The position numbers were made by a program, and so were the translations under genes. From assembly GCA_015231815.1 (NCBI GenBank), contig JADGAW010000053.1, forward strand, positions 1 to 11,216: DNA of 11,216 bases, given 5' to 3'. This DNA comes from Nitrospinota bacterium (GTDB lineage: Bacteria > Nitrospinota_A > JADGAW01). The notes beneath the pieces were generated by a model, which did not search any database, was not told the DNA's origin, and worked only from the letters and a program-made list of their open reading frames with translations. Each line of letters begins with the position of its first letter. Within the stretch, counting starts at the first letter, position 1. This document shows, in pieces, positions 5,941 to 11,216 of the stretch.

Positions 5941-6154
5941 TCCATTTTAGCGTAGTTTTTATTCTTCCTCATTTTCATGTTGAGATAGGCTTTTCCTGTT
6001 TGTTAGGTTTCATCAGTCTCCATGAGTATAGCCGAGACGATTCTGAGGTATGAGATTCCTCAACCCTTCTCACTTTTTCAACCAAAATGGAACCAGTCAC
6101 AAAATCTGTTTCTGCTTTTCCTGTTGATAAGAACCTCAAGTAACTAACTCATCA

Positions 6155-7030
6155 TTAATTTGTTTTAATGAGGATGGGGTTGAAGGCTTTGGAGAGAAGG
6201 AAAACACGGTCACCGGCTTGGAGGTCTTTGACCTCGTCCTCGGTTGCGAGGACACGGGTGAAGTGGTTGCCAATAAGAAGGGAAACCTCGAAAACAATGT
6301 CGCTGGGAACAATTTCAAGTACTTCCCCCATTAATTGAAAACGTCCTCGCATTTTTTTGTTGTTGAAGACTTCTGACGGAGTACCTGATTTTGTAATAAG
6401 CCCTTCCTCAAGGCAAAAAACCTTTTTCGATAATTTATAAACTTCTCCAATATCGTGACTCACCATAATAACCGTTGGTGAAAAATATTTGTGGAGGTTT
6501 ATGATCTCGTTTTGAAGTTTTTGTCGGGTTTCATGGTCAAGAGCTGAAAGCGGTTCGTCCAGCAACAAAACCTCAGGATTTCTTATTAAAGCTCGTGCCA
6601 AAGCGACCCTCTGCTGTTGACCACCGGAAAGCTGGCCTGGTTTTCTGTCCTTGAGCTCAGCAAGAGACATCATTTCCATCAGTTCATCAACTTTTCTTCT
6701 GTCGTCCTGTTTTTCACATGCAAACTCAAGGTTTTCCTTTACGCTCATATTGGGGAAAAGGGCGTAGTCCTGAAAAACAAAGCCTGTCTTTCGCTTTTTT
6801 GCCGGAAGTGAAATGTCCTTTGCGGTGTCAATCCATGTCTCGCCGTTAACGGTCAAAATCCCTTCGTCGGGTTCCGTTAGTCCGGCTATGATGCGCAGGA
6901 GGGTTGTCTTTCCAGCACCGGACTTTCCAAAAAGGGTGGTGAACTCACCTTTTTCAATCTCAAGGGAAACCGACAACTCACGCTTTCCTTCAGCTGTCAT
7001 CAGTTTCTTTCTTATATCTATCCGAATCAT
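6155..7030 (-). CDS. modC: Molybdate ABC transporter ATP-binding protein ModC
   Basis: ModC hydrolyses ATP on the cytoplasmic side to drive molybdate import through ModB. The 291-residue protein has Walker A GKSGAGKTT at 35-43, the Q-loop FVFQDYALFP at about 84-93, the ABC signature LSGGQQQR at 134-141, Walker B EVLLLDEP at 153-160, and the switch histidine in SHD at 191-193. The ATPase domain ends near 232 and is followed at once by one TOBE/Mop-like half-domain (about 234-290). It is thus shorter than the roughly 350-residue E. coli ModC, mainly by lack of a linker. The ATG has GGAG eight bases upstream. Position downstream of modA and modB fixes the substrate better than the sequence alone, since sulfate and iron ATPases look similar. 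Confidence 0.92.
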   Translation of the reverse strand: MIRIDIRKKLMTAEGKRELSVSLEIEKGEFTTLFGKSGAGKTTLLRIIAGLTEPDEGILTVNGETWIDTAKDISLPAKKRKTGFVFQDYALFPNMSVKENLEFACEKQDDRRKVDELMEMMSLAELKDRKPGQLSGGQQQRVALARALIRNPEVLLLDEPLSALDHETRQKLQNEIINLHKYFSPTVIMVSHDIGEVYKLSKKVFCLEEGLITKSGTPSEVFNNKKMRGRFQLMGEVLEIVPSDIVFEVSLLIGNHFTRVLATEDEVKDLQAGDRVFLLSKAFNPILIKTN

Positions 7031-7061
7031 TTACTTGCTCCTGTTTTAATTCATTTTGTTC

Positions 7062-7105
7062 GTTTTCTTTGCTTGTCCAAAGAAAACAAATCAAAATAAA
7101 GAGAG
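7062..7105. repeat. Dispersed repeat copy B
   Basis: This contains TTTTCTTTG and CAAAGAAAA arms plus a purine-rich tail ending AAAGAGAG. It matches copy A at 1812-1853 over about 40 bases with a few substitutions. It lies 31 bases upstream of the modC start, inside the mod operon. Confidence 0.7.
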
Positions 7106-7164
7106 TTTTTAAAATAATATCCTTGTTTTCCTCTTTTATTTACAACTTTTTAGTTAAAAAATAT

Positions 7165-7223
7165 ACTTTCCGTTTAAGGCTGTTTGTTTGAGCGATTCTT
7201 AGCGAGTTCACAGCCTTGAAAGT
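7165..7223. repeat. Bulged inverted repeat in the modB-modC gap
   Basis: AAGGCTGT (7176-7183) pairs exactly with ACAGCCTT (7210-7217). Outside it ACTTTC (7165-7170) pairs with GAAAGT (7218-7223), with a 5-base bulge on one side only. AT-rich flanks (around 7155 and 7230) can extend the pairing. It looks like a small palindromic element rather than a gene. Confidence 0.6.
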
Positions 7224-7282
7224 TTATTTTATTAATTAAAAAGGAACCCAAAGGGTTGTAAATCCAGAGGATCGTTCTTTTG

Positions 7283-7312
7283 GTTCGTTTTCTTTCGACA
7301 AAGAAAATGAAC
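7283..7312. repeat. Near-perfect palindrome just after modB
   Basis: GTTCgTTTTCTTT and AAAGAAAAtGAAC are 13-base arms with one mismatch around CGAC. The hairpin begins three bases after the modB stop on the minus strand. It shares the TTTTCTTT/AAAGAAAA core with copies A and B, so the modB-modC gap is bounded by related palindromes. No T-run follows, so message protection or processing is as likely as termination. Confidence 0.65.
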
Positions 7313-7314
7313 AT

Positions 7315-7989
7315 TTAAAAACCTTTTAACAAACTTCTTTTGTTGTAGAAATAAACAAAAACCAGCACCAAAAAGGTGACGGTAAAGAGTCCGAGGGCAT
7401 AAAAGTGGGCGGTTCCGTAATTTAATGCCTCCACCTCATCGTAGAGAGCTATGGAAGCCACCTTTGTTTCACCAGGAATTCCGCCGCCAATCATTAATAC
7501 AACCCCAAATTCTCCCACCACATGAGCAAATGACAAAACAAATCCTGCCAATAATGATGGCTTAATATTGGGAAGCAATACTCTCAAGCTTGTAGTAAAG
7601 GTTGATTTCCCAAGGGTTGCTGAAGCCTCCCGTAACGAAACCGGAAGGTTTTCTATTCCCGATTTAACAGGAAAAACCATAAAGGGCAGGGTAGCAATAA
7701 CCGATGCGGCAATAAGTCCTTCAAAACTAAACAGAAGCCTTAATCCCGTTAACGACTCAATAATTTGTCCAGTAAGGCTCTCAGGACTAAAAAGCAGCAA
7801 CAAGTAAAACCCTAGAACTGACGGGGGTAAGATCAGTGGCAATGCTACAAGGATTTCACCGGTAAGATATATTTTTCCCCTTCCATTTGCAAGCCAACAG
7901 GCGATTATTGTTCCAAGCAAAAGAAGCAATAACGAGCTGATCGTCGCAAGCTTAAAGGTGAGAAGTAAAGGTTGTAAATCCAGTTCCAT
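7315..7989 (-). CDS. modB: Molybdate ABC transporter permease ModB
   Basis: ModB forms the inner-membrane channel of the molybdate importer. The 224-residue protein has about five hydrophobic segments (near 9-33, 46-67, 91-110, 145-170 and 195-215). The cytoplasmic EAA loop is at about 120-150 (LREASATLGKSTF through LPNIKPSLLAG), which contacts ModC. HVVGEFGVVLMIGG at about 156-169 is typical of molybdate and sulfate permeases. Length is normal for ModB. The ATG at 7989 is chosen over the in-frame TTG at 7998. Neither has a clear ribosome binding site, so translation may be weak or coupled. It lies 52 bases after the di-Mop gene and 284 bases before modC. Confidence 0.92.
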   Translation of the reverse strand: MELDLQPLLLTFKLATISSLLLLLLGTIIACWLANGRGKIYLTGEILVALPLILPPSVLGFYLLLLFSPESLTGQIIESLTGLRLLFSFEGLIAASVIATLPFMVFPVKSGIENLPVSLREASATLGKSTFTTSLRVLLPNIKPSLLAGFVLSFAHVVGEFGVVLMIGGGIPGETKVASIALYDEVEALNYGTAHFYALGLFTVTFLVLVFVYFYNKRSLLKGF

Positions 7990-8041
7990 TTTTTTCAATT
8001 AGTGTGATTAAACAAATCGACCCATAGGGACTTAAGTTCTA

Positions 8042-8473
8042 TTAAAAACTTTCCTGTTGTAGTAAATCGTTCTTTTCCAGCAAAATTACTTCATTTGCTT
8101 TAATAAGACCTGTAACCGTATCTCCTGTTTTTACGCCAATTCGTTCAGCAGAGCGTTTGGTTATAATCGAGTTTATGCTGTTCCCAATAAAATCGAGAGT
8201 TATCTGACAAAGCAACTCTCCAGTTTTAACCTTCGTAACAATTGAAGGAAGACGGTTTCGTAAACTTACCTCACCGGACATATTTTTTGCTATCGAAAGC
8301 TCAGTAGATTTAAAGCATAAGGTCACGTTATCTCCTTTTTTTAACATTTCCTCGCCTTCTTCAGCTCCAACAGCAATTGCCGTAAGGGTAACATCCTTAC
8401 CAACATGAACATCAACGAGGTACATTTCACCGGAGTACCTGATTTCAGATATTGTTCCTTGTATTGTGTTCAT
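8042..8473 (-). CDS. Stand-alone di-Mop (TOBE) molybdate-binding protein, ModG-like
   Basis: The 143-residue protein is made of two Mop/TOBE domains in tandem, about 3-64 and 69-132. The second is the clearer one, with SLRNRLPS at 70-77, a central GNSINSIITKRSAERIG pattern and GDTVTGLIKANEV at 118-129. Mop proteins of this kind (ModG in Azotobacter) bind several molybdate ions in oligomers and act in molybdate storage or homeostasis in the cytoplasm. There is no HTH, so it is not a ModE-type repressor by itself. The ATG follows the modA stop by a single base and lacks a clear ribosome binding site, which suggests translational coupling. Its place between modA and modB is consistent with a role in molybdate supply to nitrogenase. 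Confidence 0.85.
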   Translation of the reverse strand: MNTIQGTISEIRYSGEMYLVDVHVGKDVTLTAIAVGAEEGEEMLKKGDNVTLCFKSTELSIAKNMSGEVSLRNRLPSIVTKVKTGELLCQITLDFIGNSINSIITKRSAERIGVKTGDTVTGLIKANEVILLEKNDLLQQESF

Positions 8474-8474
8474 A

Positions 8475-9200
8475 TCATAAGGTTGTGTAGCTGAATTTTT
8501 TTAAAAGCTCCTTGCCCTCATCAGAGAAAAGAAAGCTCATAAAATCCTTGCAGCCAGTTTTATCGTTAATTACTAGAACTCCTTGAGCTATAGGGGTGTA
8601 GCTTTTATTTATTTCAATCCAAAAGCCTTTCTTCTTAATGACTTCCGAGTGTATCGACGATTTTGAAGTAAAAGCAGCATCAACAGAGCCAGAAAAAATA
8701 TAGCTGTTTACCTGAGAAATTGAGTTACCGTAAATAAATTTTCTCTCAATATCTTTCCAAGCTTTATTCCCTTCTAATACTTGTATACTTGCAATACCGT
8801 AAGGGGCGAACCTTGGGTTTGCCAGAGCAATTTTTGCTATTGTACTGTTTGAGAGTTCATCAATTGAAAGAAGCTTTTTTTTGCTCCACAAAATAAGGGA
8901 ACCGTAGGCATAAACAGTTGGTTTATCTCTTCCAATCCCTGATGCATAAAGAGATTCCGGATATTTCATATTGGCTGCAAGAAAAATATCGTATGGTGCT
9001 CCGTTTTTAATCTGCGCAGTTAGTTTTCCCGATGATGCAATTACTGCTTTTACCGTATGACCGCTTCTTTTCTCAAAAGATTGTTGCAGCTCGGTAAACG
9101 CATCCCGCATATTTGCAGAGACCGCTATGGAAATAGTTTCTGCCGACGCAATTTCTGCCATGAGCCATACAATGAAAAATATGTTGATAAGATGTTTCAT
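8475..9200 (-). CDS. modA: Molybdate-binding periplasmic protein ModA
   Basis: ModA captures molybdate (or tungstate) outside the inner membrane and hands it to ModB. The 241-residue protein starts with a signal peptide (MKHLINIFFIVWLM..., likely cleaved after ASA at residue 20). It carries the family landmarks VSANMRDAF (27-35), the ligand loop ASSGKLTAQI (55-64), APYDIFLAAN (68-77), and NPRFAPYG (128-135). Near the ligand Tyr of E. coli ModA (GIVYATDA) this protein reads AAFTSKSS (about 175-182), so that Tyr appears to be replaced and the oxyanion contact may differ. It is the first mod gene after nifA, with a 143-base gap and no clear ribosome binding site, NifA box or ModE box. Transcription may come from a sigma-70 promoter or from nifA read-through. 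Confidence 0.93.
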   Translation of the reverse strand: MKHLINIFFIVWLMAEIASAETISIAVSANMRDAFTELQQSFEKRSGHTVKAVIASSGKLTAQIKNGAPYDIFLAANMKYPESLYASGIGRDKPTVYAYGSLILWSKKKLLSIDELSNSTIAKIALANPRFAPYGIASIQVLEGNKAWKDIERKFIYGNSISQVNSYIFSGSVDAAFTSKSSIHSEVIKKKGFWIEINKSYTPIAQGVLVINDKTGCKDFMSFLFSDEGKELLKKFSYTTL

Positions 9201-9319
9201 TTTTCATTACTTAGTCATTTAGAAAAAGAACGTGTAATCGTGTAAATCCAAGAATCTTTCATTATTTCAACCCTTCATCTTAAAGAAACTAATCATTTAA
9301 TGTTTTAACTCTTTTAATA

Positions 9320-9337
9320 CTTAGTGTCTTAGTGGTT
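9320..9337. repeat. Short repeat in the nifA-modA gap
   Basis: CTTAGTGTCTTAGTGGTT contains a tandem CTTAGTG unit. A related CTTAGTCATTTAG lies at 9210-9222, ten of thirteen positions alike, so the pair brackets the region upstream of modA. Sequences of this type are common dispersed intergenic repeats. No function is assigned. Confidence 0.4.
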
Positions 9338-9343
9338 TATTGG

Positions 9344-10912
9344 TTAAAGACTCTTAACCTCAATGTTTAACTTAATAATTCTGTAAGCAATTTGCCGGGG
9401 GGTCATATTTAAAAGCCGCGCTGCTTTTGCTTGCACCCATCCGCTTCTGTCAAGAGCTGCAATAACCCGATCCCGTTCGTTGGCTATTTCTTCAAGTTTG
9501 GTTTCGTTGTTATCGCTTGCGACAGAGGGTTTGGTAACTGCAGTAGGGGTTGCTGCTCCGCAACCACCGTTATGCAATAACCGGTTAAAACATTGATTGG
9601 TAGAGCAGGGGATATTATTGTTTTTTATCACGTCACCCTTACTGGTAACTGCTGAACGTTGCACACAGTTTTCAAGTTCCCGGACGTTTCCCTTCCAATC
9701 ACATTGTTCAAGGGTGTTCAGTGCTTCAGCATCTATGGAGAACTTCCTTCCACTTTCTTTTTCCAGTTGCTTTAAAAAATGGTCCACAAGGTAGGGAATA
9801 TCTTCCTTTCTTTCCCGTAACGGCATTAAAAATATGGGCATGACGTTAAGGCGATAGTAGAGATCTTCACGAAACTTATTTTCTGAAACCGCCTGTTCAA
9901 GATTTACGTTTGTTGCAGCAATAATTCTGACATCAACCGTTATGGTCTGGGTACCACCAAGTCGTTCAAACTGACCCTCCTGCAAAACGCGAAGAAGCTT
10001 AGCCTGAAATGCAGGGCTTGTATCGCCAACTTCATCAAGAAATAAAGTTCCTTTGTGGGCAAGCTCAAAACGTCCTGGTTTTCTTGCAACTGCTCCGGTA
10101 AACGCACCTTTTTCATATCCAAAGAGTTCGCTTTCAATTAAATTGTCCGGTAAGGCTGCACAGTTCATCTTGACAAAAGGTCCTTCGCTCCGAAGACTTT
10201 GATAATGAATTCCCTTTGCAACAAGCTCCTTTCCTGTCCCAGACTCTCCACGAACTAAAACAGGAGTGTTCCATTTTGCTACCTGCTGAATATTTTCAAA
10301 AACTGCCCGCATAACTTTGCTGGTTCCAACCATGTTATCGACACGCATTTTTCCCTTGAGCTCGTAATGAAGCTTGTCCTTTTCCCGAATAATATCTTCT
10401 TTTTCTTTTTCTGCCTTTAAAAGCCGTGACATTACTCCACCAATAAGGTTGGCAAAAAGACGGGCAATCATTTCATGCTTGCTCAGTTGATATCGCTCAG
10501 CCGGGTCGATGGTAAAACCAAGAGAACCAATGATTTTTTCCTCTATGACAATGGGTACGCCAACAAATGCAGATTCGGGATTATAAATACCCAACCTGTG
10601 AACAAACCTCGGGTCTTTTCCCACTAAAGGAATTGCGAGGGATTCTCCAGAATCCATAATAATTCCCGTTATGCCTTCACCTTTGCGGTAACGAATATCA
10701 GACCACAATTTTTTATCAATACCCTGAGCTGCTTCAATCAAAATGTCACCGGAATCGGGGTCGATCATCGTGACCATACCTTTTCGGTAATCAAGTGTTG
10801 TTTCAAGAGCTTCAAGAATTTCCTGCAAAATCAAGTTAGGGTGTTTATCTTTCCCAAAACAAGATGAAATATTAAAAATGGCGTCTATCGCCCGTTTATT
10901 TAAGTCGCTCAT
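9344..10912 (-). CDS. nifA: NifA, sigma-54-dependent activator of nif genes, cysteine-motif type
   Basis: NifA is the enhancer-binding activator that remodels RNA polymerase with sigma-54 at nif promoters. The 522-residue protein has an N-terminal GAF domain (about 15-165), a coiled linker, then the AAA+ domain with Walker A GESGTGKE (222-229), the sigma-54-contacting GAFTGA (269-274) and Walker B GTLFLDEVGD (288-297). The C-terminal HTH is at about 490-515 (GWVQAKAARLLNMTPRQIAYRI). Cysteines C404, C416, C436 and C441 give exactly C-X11-C-X19-C-X4-C, the hallmark of oxygen- and metal-sensitive NifA. C451 is extra. ATG 10912 is chosen because GGAGG lies just upstream and the ATGA overlap couples it to the sensor gene. 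It presumably acts on the two boxes before nifB. Confidence 0.95.
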   Translation of the reverse strand: MSDLNKRAIDAIFNISSCFGKDKHPNLILQEILEALETTLDYRKGMVTMIDPDSGDILIEAAQGIDKKLWSDIRYRKGEGITGIIMDSGESLAIPLVGKDPRFVHRLGIYNPESAFVGVPIVIEEKIIGSLGFTIDPAERYQLSKHEMIARLFANLIGGVMSRLLKAEKEKEDIIREKDKLHYELKGKMRVDNMVGTSKVMRAVFENIQQVAKWNTPVLVRGESGTGKELVAKGIHYQSLRSEGPFVKMNCAALPDNLIESELFGYEKGAFTGAVARKPGRFELAHKGTLFLDEVGDTSPAFQAKLLRVLQEGQFERLGGTQTITVDVRIIAATNVNLEQAVSENKFREDLYYRLNVMPIFLMPLRERKEDIPYLVDHFLKQLEKESGRKFSIDAEALNTLEQCDWKGNVRELENCVQRSAVTSKGDVIKNNNIPCSTNQCFNRLLHNGGCGAATPTAVTKPSVASDNNETKLEEIANERDRVIAALDRSGWVQAKAARLLNMTPRQIAYRIIKLNIEVKSL

Positions 10913-11216
10913 ACGCCCTCCACAGGAAAGCAAATGGTAAACTTAGCGCCACCAAGTTTTGAGGTTCTCACTTTTACCCGTCCACCTTTTTTGTTGACTA
11001 CTTGATGAAGAAGAGCAAGGGAAAGTCCCTGTTTTTTTTCTTTTGTGGTGAAAAAGGGTTCAAAAATTTTAAATCTCTCTGATTCGTTAATTCCATCACC
11101 GTTATCAGAAACAGAAAAACATTTGTCCGTTAATTTGTTGATGGTGGTAAACCGGACAATTTTTTCTTTTTTATCGCAGCTTTCTATTGCATTGTCCAGA
11201 AGCATTACCGCAAGCA
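10909..11216 (-). CDS. C-terminal ATPase domain of a sensor histidine kinase or NifL-like protein (partial)
   Basis: Only the last 102 residues or so are in the window, and the gene continues past 11216. They form the end of a GHKL ATPase domain: N box LLDNAIESC, G1 box DNGDGI, F box EPFFTTK, and a G2 box KKQGLSLAL followed by VVNKKGG. The G2 box differs from the usual GxGLGL, so ATP binding could be altered. The stop codon overlaps the nifA start as ATGA, so the two are translated together. This could be a true kinase sensing a nitrogen or redox signal, or a NifL-like antagonist of NifA. The histidine-phosphorylation region that would decide lies outside the window. Confidence 0.85.
   Translation of the reverse strand, partial: LAVMLLDNAIESCDKKEKIVRFTTINKLTDKCFSVSDNGDGINESERFKIFEPFFTTKEKKQGLSLALLHQVVNKKGGRVKVRTSKLGGAKFTICFPVEGV
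10917..10921 (-). promoter_or_regulatory. Ribosome binding site deciding the nifA start
   Basis: On the minus strand GGAGG lies four bases before the ATG at 10912. It sits inside the end of the sensor gene and rules out the upstream in-frame ATG at 10933. Confidence 0.8.

Larger units (their letters stand above)
5838..6154. other. Non-coding stretch between modC and the toxin-antitoxin pair
   Basis: No convincing gene is seen in these 317 bases. They hold the antitoxin ribosome binding site, the possible operator at 5866-5878, the hairpin at 5909-5940, and a weak TGAGG/CCTCA inverted repeat at 6044-6062. No strong intrinsic terminator was found after modC. Confidence 0.6.

Noticed and set aside
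9201..9343. NifA box, sigma-54 promoter or ModE operator before modA
   Set aside because: No TGT-N10-ACA, no GG-N10-GC on the minus strand and no ModE-like inverted repeat was found in this gap.
9342..9359. GGTTAA/TTAACC inverted repeat at the nifA stop as a terminator
   Set aside because: The arms are short and AT-rich and no T-run follows on the minus strand.

Overview
The window carries part of a nitrogen-fixation and molybdenum-uptake region from an AT-rich, Gram-negative-type diazotroph. The evidence for that lifestyle is a nifB gene behind two NifA-type upstream activator sites and a sigma-54 (-24/-12) promoter, followed by nifT, nifV and a HesA-like gene, and on the other strand a NifA activator and a molybdate ABC transporter. 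NifA plus TGT-N10-ACA sites and a sigma-54 promoter point to Proteobacteria in the wide sense, including the former deltaproteobacteria. The species cannot be told from the sequence.

Layout. 1-286: nifB control region with two NifA boxes, a -24/-12 promoter and a long imperfect hairpin in the leader. 287-4336 (+): nifB (FeMo-co core assembly), a 418-base repeat-rich gap, nifT, nifV (homocitrate synthase) and a HesA/MoeB/ThiF-like E1 protein, closed by a Rho-independent terminator at 4345-4378. 4491-4844 (+): an unrecognised 117-residue protein with a strong ribosome binding site. 4845-6154: a decayed accessory patch with a perfect 27-base palindrome, a broken AAA ATPase gene (DUF4143 type) and a ParE/RelE toxin-antitoxin pair. 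6155-9200 (-): modA, a stand-alone di-Mop protein, modB and modC. The modB-modC gap holds repeats related to those in the nifB-nifT gap. 9344-11216 (-): nifA, preceded with a 4-base ATGA overlap by the C-terminal ATPase domain of a sensor histidine kinase or NifL-like protein that runs off the window.

How it works together. The sensor-like protein and NifA probably form a control operon. NifA would activate sigma-54 transcription of nifB and the downstream cofactor genes. NifB builds the iron-sulfur core of the cofactor, NifV makes its homocitrate ligand, and ModABC imports the molybdate, with the Mop protein probably buffering or storing it. NifA has the exact C-X11-C-X19-C-X4-C cysteine pattern of the oxygen-sensitive class, yet it is also coupled to a GHKL-domain partner. 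That combination is the most interesting regulatory feature here. No clearly new multi-gene system was found. The best candidates for a closer look are the double-sensing NifA, the HesA-like protein with several altered adenylation residues, the unknown 117-residue protein, and the structured repeats inside the nif and mod operons.
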